Program-made: the position numbers and the translations under genes
The notes under the pieces: generated by a model
Seen by the model: the letters and a program-made list of their open reading frames with translations, nothing else
Told to the model about the DNA's origin: nothing
Database searches by the model: none
NCBI GenBank assembly: GCA_004134985.1
Contig: REGQ01000005.1
Location: 1-64,000 of the forward strand
Length of the DNA stretch: 64,000 nt
Origin: Paenibacillaceae bacterium
Lineage (GTDB): Bacteria > Bacillota > Bacilli > Paenibacillales > Paenibacillaceae
Reading direction: 5' to 3'
In this document: positions 8,887 through 16,937 of the stretch, one piece after another
How positions within the stretch are numbered: position 1 is the stretch's first letter
Layout of the letters: each line of letters begins with the position of its first letter

Positions 8887-9729
8887 ATGGAAACAGAAAT
8901 GAATTACGGGGAAGACTATGCTTTTCTTCCAGTGACGTCATTGCAAAGCAGGAAAGGACACGAGGTACTGTCAGATATTTATTACCACACGATTCAGATC
9001 GTCAATATTTGTATGATTGGTAAAAAAGATGATAATAACTGGGTGCTAGTCGATGCTGGAATGCCAAGTTCCGCTGATGAGATAATTATCGCAGCCGAAA
9101 AGAGATTTGGGCCGAATAGCCGACCAAACGGTATTATATTAACGCATGGTCATTTTGATCATGTTGGTGCAATTATTGAATTGATAAATTTTTGGAAGGT
9201 GCCGGTATATGCGCATGAGCTCGAAATGCCTTATTTAACTGGTAAGCAGTCTTATTCTCCACCAGATCCTTCTGTTAACGGTGGTTTGTTGGCGAAATTG
9301 TCGATGTTTTATCCAAATTCACCTATCGACTTAGGGAATAACATCGAACAATTGCCATCCAATGGAGCTATTCCTATTCTTCCCGGTTGGCGGTGGATTC
9401 ACACACCAGGGCATACCGCTGGTCATATTTCATTATTTCGTGACTCAGATCGTGTCCTAATTGCTGGTGATGCTTTTGTTACTGTTAAGCAGGAATCAAT
9501 CTATAAGGTGTTCGTTCAGGAGAAGGAAATCAGTGGACCTCCAAGGTACTTTACGACAGACTGGGACAGCGCTAAGCAGTCTGTCATAAATTTGCATGGA
9601 CTTCACCCGACTATAGCTGTAACCGGTCATGGGGTGCCAATGGAAGGCAATGAATTAACCGATAGTCTTGAGAAGTTAGTCGAACAGTTCGACCAGATTG
9701 CTATGCCTTCAAGTGGAAAATACGACTAG
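8887..9729 (+). CDS. MBL-fold metallo-hydrolase
   Basis: This is a 280-aa metallo-beta-lactamase-fold enzyme of unknown substrate. The zinc motif THGHFDHVGA sits near residue 92, the second His region is TPGHTAGHISLFRD, the bridging Asp is in IAGDAFVTV, and the last His is in VTGHGVPM. The N-terminus has no signal peptide, so it acts in the cytoplasm. Relatives include glyoxalase II-like and lactonase-like hydrolases; the sequence alone does not decide. It is a single gene with an AT-rich upstream region shared with the divergent catalase. An ordinary purine-rich ribosome site precedes the ATG. Confidence 0.85.
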   Translation: METEMNYGEDYAFLPVTSLQSRKGHEVLSDIYYHTIQIVNICMIGKKDDNNWVLVDAGMPSSADEIIIAAEKRFGPNSRPNGIILTHGHFDHVGAIIELINFWKVPVYAHELEMPYLTGKQSYSPPDPSVNGGLLAKLSMFYPNSPIDLGNNIEQLPSNGAIPILPGWRWIHTPGHTAGHISLFRDSDRVLIAGDAFVTVKQESIYKVFVQEKEISGPPRYFTTDWDSAKQSVINLHGLHPTIAVTGHGVPMEGNELTDSLEKLVEQFDQIAMPSSGKYD

Positions 9730-9931
9730 TGAGTGCCGCTGTTTAGCCGAAGCTGTGGATTTACCCTTAATGCATTCTACCTATCCAATTGACAATCTCG
9801 TTCAAATTGTAAGTTTTTGATATCTTTATAATAGACATTGCCTCTATTGAACGGCTATTTCCGCTGGAAGGAAAAGATGGCTTGCCAGCCTGCAGCATCG
9901 ATTGGAAGAGCTAATATTCTGAAGTATAAAG

Positions 9932-10102
9932 GGGATACTGAATAACGTCCAATATCTATTAGGTGCTCCTGGTGTCTTTTGTTTGGCTAAAGACGCTCAT
10001 GTGCAAGTGATTGAAAAGATTAACGTATCTGCACAATCCTTTAGTTTTCATCCCGAATTTGCCTCAGAGGACAGAATTACGCTTTGGAAAATATTAGATT
10101 GA
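9932..10102 (+). pseudogene. Short relic, possibly of an AraC regulator N-terminus
   Basis: Fifty-six codons read GILNNVQYLLGAPGVFCLAK, then DAHVQVIEKINVSAQSFSFH and PEFASEDRITLWKILD before a stop. The stretch INVSAQSFSFHPEF looks like the cupin part of some AraC regulators, but there is no start codon, ribosome site or DNA-binding part. Another scrap, ERLFPLEGKDGLPACSIDWK, lies just before it at about 9856-9915. The remaining 9730-10245 interval holds a terminator, a dispersed repeat and nothing else recognisable. Confidence 0.4.
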
Positions 10103-10131
10103 AAGCTGCGAGGTTATTAACCTGGCAGCTT
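10103..10131 (+). terminator. Rho-independent terminator
   Basis: AAGCTGCGAGGTT and AACCTGGCAGCTT form a nearly perfect stem with loop ATT, followed by TTTTT. It ends the relic reading frame. Confidence 0.8.
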
Positions 10132-10174
10132 TTTTGCTGTAGTCATCTTAGAAACTGAAAAAGGTGGAAAGGGG

Positions 10175-10206
10175 ATGTTCATCTAATTTGTTTAGGCTCC
10201 ATTTCA
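10175..10206 (+). repeat. Dispersed repeat, short copy
   Basis: ATGTTCATC, then TTGTTTAGGCTCC and TTTCA, shares most positions with longer copies near 24.9 and 38.0 kb that precede other genes. This copy is about 40 nt before the truncated AraC gene. Confidence 0.6.
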
Positions 10207-10245
10207 AAGATTTCCCTCCCCCCATTCAAAGCATTAGCAGAGGAA

Positions 10246-10815
10246 GTGAAGAGGGCCATATTGACCTCGGAAGATATGGTGAATTTACTGAATTACCTGC
10301 TCTTCGTGCTGGATAGAGAACTATCATACTTGGATATTGGGTCCATCGAATCCTTAAAGGAAAATAGTTTGTCCCATATACGCGAAGAGATTTATATCAT
10401 TGAGTCTGTCACGGATACCCAGGGGAATTTGAAGAACATTCTCATGACGTTATTCAACGACATCCAAGCGATGCGGGAAAATAACAGCAACCACGAAACG
10501 ATTCATGAAATTAAAAGGCATATCGAAATGAATTATCATGATTCCAATTTGTCTTTGACTTCAATAAGCGAGAATTTCGGAATGAGCGGAAATTATTTAA
10601 GTCGACTTTTCAAAGAAGAGTTCGGGGAAAACTTCGTTAGTTATTTAATTCATTTCCGCATAGAGAAAGCAAAACAATATTTGAAGGCAACCGCTGAACC
10701 TATTCACCATATTGCCAACCTGGTCGGGTACACCCATTCTGTCTCTTTCAACCGCGTGTTTAAGAAACTGGTAGGTAAGACGCCTGGGGAATACCGGAGT
10801 ATGAACGAGGAATAA
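10246..10815 (+). CDS. AraC/YesN-type DNA-binding protein, N-terminally truncated
   Basis: The C-terminal 100 residues are a complete AraC double helix-turn-helix (LSLTSISENFGMSGNYLSRL and PIHHIANLVGYTHSVSFNRV, ending GKTPGEYRSM). The first 85 residues look like the helical linker found before the DNA-binding part of large YesN-like or membrane-bound AraC regulators (RELSYLDIGSIESLKENSLS). A sensor part that should precede it is missing. The frame is open a few codons upstream without a start, and the GTG used here has only a weak GAGGAAG site that overlaps it. It may be a relic or a ligand-free regulator. The enolase-type gene starts 41 nt downstream. Confidence 0.65.
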   Translation: MKRAILTSEDMVNLLNYLLFVLDRELSYLDIGSIESLKENSLSHIREEIYIIESVTDTQGNLKNILMTLFNDIQAMRENNSNHETIHEIKRHIEMNYHDSNLSLTSISENFGMSGNYLSRLFKEEFGENFVSYLIHFRIEKAKQYLKATAEPIHHIANLVGYTHSVSFNRVFKKLVGKTPGEYRSMNEE

Positions 10816-10856
10816 CGATATCGTTAACTATCTAATAATGAGGGAGCGGGATTAGA

Positions 10857-12008
10857 ATGAATCTTGCAGGGATCGAAAGAGATTGGGTAATCGAAAAGAT
10901 TGAATTCGCTAAGCTGTACGGGGAGCGGGCGCGCAGTGCCGGTGCGAACGGCAGACTAGGCATTCATGGTAAAGCTTGTGAAGTTAGTCTTGTTCGCATT
11001 ACAATTGACGGCAAGACAGCCTACGGTGCCTCGCGTATCACGACTGATCAGGCGAAAACGTTGATTGGGAAAAATGTAAGCGACTTCTTCGACGTCAGCG
11101 GGAAAATACTTGAGCCTTATCGAACCTGTCTCGAATATCCGTTATTGGATTGGTTGGGGCGCAGATGGAATCAACCGGTATATGAACTGGTTAATGAAAC
11201 AGGCAGTCTATCTCAAAGCGGGCTGGCCGTCCCGTGTTACGATACTTCACTCTATTTCGACGATTTGCATCTATCCAATGACAAGGATGCGGTGGCGCTC
11301 ATTCAGGAAGAAGCCAAACAAGGATATGCGAAGGGTCACCGCCATTTCAAGATAAAAGTAGGCCGCGGCGGGATGCATATGCCTCTGATGGAAGGGACGA
11401 GACGGGACATTGCGATCGTGGAGGGCGTGAGAGAAGTCGCCGGCCCGGAGGGAAAGCTAATGATCGATGCCAACAATGCATATAATCTTAACCTTACGAA
11501 AGAAGTGCTGACTGCTTTATCGGATGTAGGTTTGTATTGGATTGAAGAAGCATTCCACGAAGATGATGAATTGTACCGAGACTTAAAGGCGTGGCTGAAG
11601 GAACGAAATCAGCATGTGCTGATCGCGGATGGTGAAGGCTATGCCTCTCCCCACTTGATTGACTGGGCTATACAAGGGAATGTCGATGTATTACAATACG
11701 ATATTATTCATCCGGGCTTTACGCATTGGCTGGAGCTCGGCGCGAAACTCGACGAACATGGTTTGTTGACTGCTCCGCACTGTTATGGGAATGCTTATGG
11801 CATTTATGCAACGGGACATCTTTCAGCCAGTGTCAAAGGCTTTCAGTTCGTGGAATGGGATGACATTACGATACAAGGAATGGACGCCAGTGCTTATTCT
11901 GTGAAAGAGGGAAAGTTCTACGTTCCGCGAAAAGCGGGATTCGGGTTGGATTTCGACGATGATCGGTTTACCTATCAAGTCTCTCAAGCAGGATGGAAGA
12001 TTGTATAA
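10857..12008 (+). CDS. Enolase-superfamily enzyme (mandelate racemase/muconate lactonizing type)
   Basis: This 383-aa protein has the enolase-superfamily capping domain (about 1-150) and TIM barrel (about 150-370). KIKVGRG holds the K-x-K acid/base pair on strand 2. LMIDANNAY and YWIEEAF carry two metal ligands, and IADGEG gives the third. APHCYGNAYG near the C-terminus supplies a His at the position of the usual catalytic base. These residues suit a sugar-acid dehydratase or an epimerase, but the substrate cannot be read off. A good ribosome site (GAGGGAG) precedes the ATG. It follows a truncated AraC gene and ends in a clear hairpin, so it may be the survivor of a carbohydrate operon. Confidence 0.85.
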   Translation: MNLAGIERDWVIEKIEFAKLYGERARSAGANGRLGIHGKACEVSLVRITIDGKTAYGASRITTDQAKTLIGKNVSDFFDVSGKILEPYRTCLEYPLLDWLGRRWNQPVYELVNETGSLSQSGLAVPCYDTSLYFDDLHLSNDKDAVALIQEEAKQGYAKGHRHFKIKVGRGGMHMPLMEGTRRDIAIVEGVREVAGPEGKLMIDANNAYNLNLTKEVLTALSDVGLYWIEEAFHEDDELYRDLKAWLKERNQHVLIADGEGYASPHLIDWAIQGNVDVLQYDIIHPGFTHWLELGAKLDEHGLLTAPHCYGNAYGIYATGHLSASVKGFQFVEWDDITIQGMDASAYSVKEGKFYVPRKAGFGLDFDDDRFTYQVSQAGWKIV

Positions 12009-12017
12009 CAACCGCCA

Positions 12018-12048
12018 AAGGGCTGCAAGCAATAATGTTGCAGCCCTT
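12018..12048. terminator. Hairpin between convergent genes
   Basis: AAGGGCTGCAA and TTGCAGCCCTT form a perfect 11-bp stem, followed on the plus strand by CTACCCTTCTTG. It separates the enolase-type gene from the convergent MerR gene. Confidence 0.7.
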
Positions 12049-12107
12049 CTACCCTTCTTGCCTGCTCACCCTGTAAGCCAAGGCTAGCCAAGAAAAGCCT
12101 GGCGCAG

Positions 12108-12536
12108 CTATGAAGAAGATCGTGATACCGAATTTGTCGCGTGATTAGTCATAAGTTGATCTCGGTTTCTTTTCAGCAGATCGATTTGCATTTCCAGCCT
12201 TTGTTGAGCATCATCTATTATCTGTCTTTGCTTGATGATTTCATTCAGCTTGCATTCGTAAATTTGCAACAATTCTTCACAATACTCACTTTTTTTATCG
12301 TTTGCTTCTGAAGTTTCAGGATAAGGATACTCGCAGTACATAATATTCTTTATCAGATCGGTTGTTAAGCCTAAGCCCAAGTAAAGCTGGATCGTATGAA
12401 TGGTATCAACGACTGATTCGTCAAACTCCCGATAATTATTGGCAAGACGTGAGGCCGATATTAACCCTTTTTCCTCATAGTGGCGTATAGAGCGAATACT
12501 TACGCCTGTTAGATTTGCTAATTGGCTGATCTTCAA
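12108..12536 (-). CDS. MerR-family transcriptional regulator
   Basis: The product has 142 aa. Residues 1-70 are the MerR winged helix (KISQLANLTGVSIRSIRHYE, then EKGLISASRLANNYREFDES). Residues about 85-135 are the dimerising coiled coil (YECKLNEIIKQRQIIDDAQQ). There is no Cys cluster typical of metal sensors, so the effector is probably small-molecule or redox. The start is TTG, fixed by GGGAGG seven to eight bases upstream; the frame continues 66 nt further but that part is not conserved. The DoxX gene lies upstream on the same strand but the gap of 142 nt suggests separate expression. Confidence 0.88.
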   Translation of the reverse strand: MKISQLANLTGVSIRSIRHYEEKGLISASRLANNYREFDESVVDTIHTIQLYLGLGLTTDLIKNIMYCEYPYPETSEANDKKSEYCEELLQIYECKLNEIIKQRQIIDDAQQRLEMQIDLLKRNRDQLMTNHATNSVSRSSS

Positions 12537-12678
12537 TGAGTTACCTCCCTGCCATAATAATAAGCCTTTTCTCGTAGTATGACATAACGTAAATGTATGC
12601 ACAATTGCATATATCTATCAACTCTCGCCGAGTTTGCAAGCCACCCTGTATTTTGACTCCTCAAATCGTTAAGTCCTC

Positions 12679-13059
12679 CTAATTAGAAGTATGTTTGCCG
12701 TTTTTAAGCTTAAAGCGACCGAAAGCAATGAACAAGGCTAATACCATAAATATAAGGTTTATCAAAATATCTGATTCATTGCGTATGAGGTGGAATATTC
12801 CTCCAAAAAGCGAAACTGCGGCAAGACCCACTGCAGCAATTGGGGTCAATATGGGTTTGATTTTTAATGCCATTGGCAAAATAAGTCCTAAGACACCTAT
12901 TAATTCAATTATTCCTATGAGGGTAACCATTCCTTGCGGAACATCGTTTACCCAGCTCCAAGTGGATAGAGCCGTCTTATATTGAAATGCCTTCAACCAA
13001 CCGGAATATACAAAACCAATACCAAGAACCCCCTGTACGACCCACAATGCAATATTCAT
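12679..13059 (-). CDS. DoxX-family membrane protein
   Basis: This is a 126-aa integral membrane protein with four helices: about 5-25 (WVVQGVLGIGFVYSG), 45-68, 72-92 and 98-118. The first helix ends in GFVYSGWLKAF, typical of DoxX/DoxD-like proteins. Family members are tied to redox stress or quinone reduction in the membrane; the exact role here is unknown. The ATG has AGGAGA upstream. It is divergent from an HxlR regulator, with 170 nt between starts. HxlR/DoxX pairs are common, so HxlR control of this gene is a reasonable inference. Confidence 0.88.
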   Translation of the reverse strand: MNIALWVVQGVLGIGFVYSGWLKAFQYKTALSTWSWVNDVPQGMVTLIGIIELIGVLGLILPMALKIKPILTPIAAVGLAAVSLFGGIFHLIRNESDILINLIFMVLALFIAFGRFKLKNGKHTSN

Positions 13060-13229
13060 TTCTTTCTCACTCTCCTGTTTAATTTTACAATACTTGTTAG
13101 CCTATTGTGTCAACTGAGTTATAGACGCATAATATATGATAGATAGATATTTTTGAAGTAGTTACTTTATTTATACCTAGTTACCAAAATTAAACCTTAA
13201 TGAAATAAAGGTAGAGTCTGGAGGTCAAC

Positions 13230-13583
13230 ATGTCCTACTGCAAATTTGAAACGGCACTAGAAATCTTTGTTGGGAAATGGAAGCCCGTCATTTTGCTTCG
13301 TCTTTTTTCGAATGGAACGATGAGATTTAGTGAATTGCAACGTTCGATACCAGATATTACTAAAAAAATGCTCACACAGCAATTGCGTGAATTAGAATAT
13401 CATGATATTGTTCATCGCGAGGTTTATCACCAAGTTCCACCAAAGGTAGAATACTCAATCACAGAATATGGGAATAAATTATCTCACATTATGCAGTCTT
13501 TAAATGATTGGGGAGTCAATCATATTGAACATTTAGATAAAAAATATGGTTCAAATCGTTCAATTGATTCGAATAATTTGTAA
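13230..13583 (+). CDS. HxlR-family transcriptional regulator
   Basis: This is a 117-aa winged-helix regulator with the family signature: a single Cys at residue 4 (MSYCKFE), then GKWKPVILLRLFSNGTMRFS, ITKKMLTQQLRELEYHDIVH, and the wing VPPKVEYSITEYG. The N-terminal Cys is often the sensor for quinones or aldehydes in this family (known for QorR- and HypR-like proteins). TCTGGAGG precedes the ATG. It faces away from the DoxX gene across a shared promoter region, the usual layout for a local regulator and its target. Confidence 0.9.
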   Translation: MSYCKFETALEIFVGKWKPVILLRLFSNGTMRFSELQRSIPDITKKMLTQQLRELEYHDIVHREVYHQVPPKVEYSITEYGNKLSHIMQSLNDWGVNHIEHLDKKYGSNRSIDSNNL

Positions 13584-13681
13584 CAAAAAGCGCATGGTAT
13601 TGTAGTATTTTCTGGGCTTACGAACCGGGTGATCAGCCCGCTACGGAAGATGTACCTCTTTGGATATCCAAGAAATCAAGA

Positions 13682-13709
13682 ACAGGGCTAACCTTATGGT
13701 TAGCCCTGT
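13682..13709 (+). terminator. Hairpin downstream of the HxlR gene
   Basis: ACAGGGCTAACC and GGTTAGCCCTGT pair perfectly with loop TTAT. The sequence after it (CGTGTC) lacks a U-tract. It is about 100 nt past the HxlR stop. A similar AAGGGCTAACC stem ends the TraB gene near 43.5 kb. Confidence 0.65.
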
Positions 13710-13851
13710 CGTGTCAGGAACTAATGATATAAGTGCTACTGTTTTGCCTGCGTCGGTTCCAAACATCCAACGTAAATCCACTTTTCCCAAAAACATACCA
13801 CCTGTCGGGGTTTATTTTTTTTTATAATGAGATAGTAAGGGGGGAAGGCAG

Positions 13852-13943
13852 ATGAAGATTCTGATTGTGGATGATGAACCAAGACACCGAAGAGGCATGA
13901 AAAAAATGATTCTGTCCCTGCGGCCGTCGGATTGCGTAATTGA
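13852..13943 (+). pseudogene. YesN-type response regulator, first 30 codons only
   Basis: The start MKILIVDDEPRHRRGMKKMI is the first beta strand and acidic pair of a receiver domain as in YesN-like regulators. GGGGGAAGG lies upstream of the ATG, so this was a real gene start. After about residue 30 the sequence jumps into a glycoside hydrolase in another frame. The phosphorylated Asp, the rest of the receiver and the AraC output domain are absent. Confidence 0.75.
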
Positions 13944-14795
13944 CATCTGCTGTTTGGAGAGGGCTGCTATGCCGATATCGTGGAACGCGAAATCTATAAC
14001 GGAGCGTTGTCCGGCATTTCGCTGTCAGGCGATCGTTTCTTCTATGAGAACCCGCTGGCGTCGCAAGGCGGTCATCACCGTGTCGAATGGTATGAGACGT
14101 CTTGCTGCCCAACGAATTTGGTGCGCTTCCTGCCGTCCATCGGCAACTATATGTACGCGGTAACCCCGGATGGGATCGTCGCCAATCAATATGCCAGCGG
14201 TGAAGCGGCCCTGGAATTGACTGGCGGCGGCAAGATCCGGCTGAAGCAAACGACAAATTATCCTTGGGAAGGCAGCATAGCCTTTGACGTGCAGCCGCTG
14301 CAGGAAAGCGCCGCATTTGCGCTTCGGCTGCGGGTGCCCGGATGGTGCAAGAGCTACAGTGTCACAATTAATGGACAAATTGCGGGGCCCGAGCTGGCCA
14401 GGTTGGAGAAGGGATACCTGGTTATTGATCGGGCCTGGGGAGCCGGCGACCGCATTGTGCTGCATCTGGATATGCCTGTCGAGAAGGTACGTGCCCGCGA
14501 AGAAGTGGAAGCGGACCGCGGAAGGGTTGCTTTGCAGCGTGGGCCGGTTGTCTTCTGCCTGGAGCAGACGGATAATCCCGGAGTGGCATATGATGCCTGC
14601 GTGCTGCCTCGTTGCGCCGCATTTGCGGTGGTGCATCGCAGCGAACTGCTTGGCGGCGTTACGGTATTGTCCGGCTGCGGCGAGGATGGGCAAGAATATC
14701 GTCTGGTGCCGTACTATGCCTGGGACAACCGGGAGCCGGGCTATATGCAGGTCTGGCTGCGTGAAGTGGCCGATCAAAGGCTTTATTGGGCTTGA
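13944..14795 (+). pseudogene. GH127 beta-L-arabinofuranosidase-like, 3' part
   Basis: From HLLFGEGCYADIVEREIYNG onward the frame matches the C-terminal half of glycoside hydrolase family 127 (SGDRFFYENPLAS, WYETSCCPTNLVRFLPSIGN, YMYAVTPDGIVANQYASG). The paired Cys residues of CCPTN, which belong to the zinc/nucleophile cluster in HypBA1, remain. The N-terminal half with the barrel and the catalytic Glu is gone. No ribosome site precedes it; GTG at 13980 could start only a fragment of 271 aa. The deletion joined a response-regulator start to this gene, so a whole arabinan-utilisation locus was probably lost here. Confidence 0.8.
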
Positions 14796-15086
14796 AGCCA
14801 TGCTGCTTTTGCCGGAGCGCCGCCCGGCAGGGATATGCGTAACTTCGGCTAAAGCCCCGAATGGATTAGTAATGTATTCCATGTTTTTTCCTCATTTTGT
14901 CCAAAGTTATGCCTAAATTGAGTGATAAAATGAATCGTGTAAGGAAAATAAATACATTGAAGGAGTTGAATTGTAACGAGAGGCAACGACGACGCTTCAG
15001 CTGATGAGGCGACGCTTCGGATCAAAAACGCGAACGGAAACGAAGAAGCCTATTATAGCAGTAAGATTTTAAGGAGATGATATCAT

Positions 15087-15389
15087 TTGAAAAAAGTAAT
15101 CATTGCTCTCTCACTCGGTCTGCTGATCGGATCAGCAACGACAGCCGTGGCCGCGACGGACAAGACGGTACAGGCGACGATTGCGAAGTTCGTTATTAAG
15201 GTCAATGGAACCGAGAAGAAGCTGAAGAACTCGCCTATCGTAGTGGACGGCACGTCTTATCTGCCGCTCCGCGAAATCGCCGGGCTGCTCGATGCCGAAG
15301 TAAAGTATGACGGGAAAACCAATACGATTTCATTAAAAACGTCCGATCCTCTTGAAGGGGCTGTGAGAAAGGATATCCAAGGATTCTAA
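15087..15389 (+). CDS. Small secreted stalk-domain protein (copper amine oxidase-like N-terminal domain)
   Basis: The product is 100 aa. Residues 1-23 are a signal peptide (MKKVIIALSLGLLIGSATTA, cut after VAA). Residues about 30-90 are one copper-amine-oxidase-like N-terminal domain: IKVNGTEKKLKNSPIVVDGT, SYLPLREIAGLLDAEVKYDG and TNTISLK. In Paenibacillus this small beta/alpha module decorates many exported proteins and probably binds cell-wall material; it has nothing to do with amine oxidation. Here it stands alone. The start is TTG with AAGGAGATG upstream. A strong bidirectional hairpin follows. Two larger proteins in this window carry the same kind of domain. Confidence 0.85.
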   Translation: MKKVIIALSLGLLIGSATTAVAATDKTVQATIAKFVIKVNGTEKKLKNSPIVVDGTSYLPLREIAGLLDAEVKYDGKTNTISLKTSDPLEGAVRKDIQGF

Positions 15390-15405
15390 TCTTTCAGATT
15401 GGATA

Positions 15406-15453
15406 AGACAAAAACAGCAGGGATCCCTTATGGGATAACTGCTGTTTTTGTCT
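15406..15453. terminator. Strong bidirectional terminator
   Basis: AGACAAAAACAGCAG and CTGCTGTTTTTGTCT pair over 15 bp, with an inner ATCCC/GGGAT stem. A-rich and U-rich stem bases serve both strands. It separates the stalk-domain gene from the convergent histidine kinase gene. Confidence 0.8.
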
Positions 15454-15481
15454 GGGGTGGACAAGCTTCCTTGCAGACAAG

Positions 15482-16936
15482 CTAGGAAAGGGTTGGAAAT
15501 CTCATAACAAACGCCGCTCCGCCGCCCGGCTCGTTATGGGCCGAAATGCGGCCATGACATCGCTCGACGATGGCGCGGGAAATCGCCAGGCCTAACCCCG
15601 TCTCTCCGTTCTTTCCTTTCGTAAACCGCTCAAAAATTTGAGATAACAACGGTTCGGGAATTCCTTCGCCGTCGTCGGAGACGCCGATGTGGATTCCTTC
15701 CGTACCGGCAGTAGCCTGGATGCGAATCGTTTCCTTGGCATATCGGGCTGCATTGCCCAGAATGTTGATGAGCGCTTGCAGCAGCTTCTCGCGGTCGGCA
15801 TAGACCGACCAATCCTGCTCGTTATCGAATCCGTTCATTTCGATCCGCAAGCCGTTCTTGACGAGCAGCGGATTGATGCGCGCCAGCGTTTCCTCGATCA
15901 ATTCCCGTACCGGGACGCGGTCCATATGGAATATGCCTTCTTCGCTTTCCAGCTTGGCGAGCAGAATCATTTCCGTCACGATTTTTTTCAATCGTTCGCA
16001 TTCCTTCGCGATGACATCCAAGCCAATTGTGGCATCGTCCCCCGTAAAGATGCCGTCCTTAATGCCCTCGGCGTATCCTTGGATGGACATGAGCGGCGTC
16101 TTCAATTCGTGCGAGGCGTTTTGGAAAAACTGCTTCTGCGTGCGCTGGTAGTTCTCCAATTCGCCGGCGAGATCGTAGACAGCCTTCGCGACTTCTCCGA
16201 TCTCGCCTCCCGATTCGACCAACTGAACTTCAGAGAAGCGGCGCGCTTCCACCTTGTTCAATTCCTTCCTCAGATCCCCGAGCGGTTTGACGAGTCTTCT
16301 CGTGATGAGCATGCTCAGCAGGAAAGCGACGATGCCGCCGGCGGACAGGATGATCATCAACCGTATAAACAAGTCGAGCTGCATGGCTTTGATCTTGCTC
16401 AGCGGGGCTGCCATCACGGCCGTGACACCCTGCATATCCGGCTGAATGCCTTGGCTTGTCGTGAACGTCTCGACGATATAACGATCGTTTTGGCCTTGCC
16501 AAATGACCTCCGAGCTTGGGAGTTCCAGCTTTGATAGCTTCAGCAGCTCTGATGTCTCTTCGACGGGCAGCGTGCTGTAGAGGACTTTCTCCCCGGGGGC
16601 GATCAGTACGGCGTTCGTACTTCTAATGGCAGGCATGGCATTGAAGCTTGATTGCGAATTCATATTCAAATTTTTATTCGCATCCGTACTCCAATCCGTA
16701 TTTAAATCTGTACTAAAATCTGTACTCATATCCGTGCTCATATTTGATTCCTGCGCCGGCATGAGCGGCATGACTGGGGACATATTCATCAGCAAGCTGG
16801 CTTGATTCCGCAGCTCTTGCCGCTGGTTGTTCACCAAATTATCGAGCAGCAGCGGGTAAATCAGAACCGCAGTGATGGCCAGAATAAATAGCAGCAGCAG
16901 TGCAAATGACAGATGAAGCCGATACAGCATTCTCAT
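15482..16936 (-). CDS. Sensor histidine kinase (HAMP, HisKA, HATPase)
   Basis: This is a 484-aa membrane kinase. Helix 1 is at about 7-29 and helix 2 at about 190-212 (LMIILSAGGIVAFLLSML). A 160-residue extracellular sensor lies between, then HAMP (about 213-265) and the His box FFQNASHELKTPLMSIQGYA. The ATP domain shows ILGNAARYAKE, SDDGEGIPE and GLGLAISRAIVERCHGRIS. The sensor contains a run of tetrapeptide repeats (NMSTDMSTDFSTDLNTDWST), unusual for a ligand domain. It is translated right after its response regulator, with 1 nt between. It is divergent from the ABC/HlyD operon, the natural target. Confidence 0.92.
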   Translation of the reverse strand: MRMLYRLHLSFALLLLFILAITAVLIYPLLLDNLVNNQRQELRNQASLLMNMSPVMPLMPAQESNMSTDMSTDFSTDLNTDWSTDANKNLNMNSQSSFNAMPAIRSTNAVLIAPGEKVLYSTLPVEETSELLKLSKLELPSSEVIWQGQNDRYIVETFTTSQGIQPDMQGVTAVMAAPLSKIKAMQLDLFIRLMIILSAGGIVAFLLSMLITRRLVKPLGDLRKELNKVEARRFSEVQLVESGGEIGEVAKAVYDLAGELENYQRTQKQFFQNASHELKTPLMSIQGYAEGIKDGIFTGDDATIGLDVIAKECERLKKIVTEMILLAKLESEEGIFHMDRVPVRELIEETLARINPLLVKNGLRIEMNGFDNEQDWSVYADREKLLQALINILGNAARYAKETIRIQATAGTEGIHIGVSDDGEGIPEPLLSQIFERFTKGKNGETGLGLAISRAIVERCHGRISAHNEPGGGAAFVMRFPTLS

Positions 16937-16937
16937 C

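Noticed and set aside
13822-14316. Minus-strand frame overlapping the response-regulator start
   Set aside because: Arg/Pro-rich composition and no ribosome site; it is a shadow of the fused relics.
14025-14882. A 285-codon frame on the minus strand opposite the GH127 relic
   Set aside because: Composition is typical of an antisense shadow; the plus strand carries clear GH127 motifs.
14951-15078. A short open stretch reading RGNDDASADEATLRIKNANG upstream of the stalk-domain gene
   Set aside because: It has no start codon or known homolog and could be chance; too short to support.
15689-16534. A 281-codon open frame antisense to the kinase gene
   Set aside because: It is a high-GC shadow of the kinase with no ribosome site and no family resemblance.
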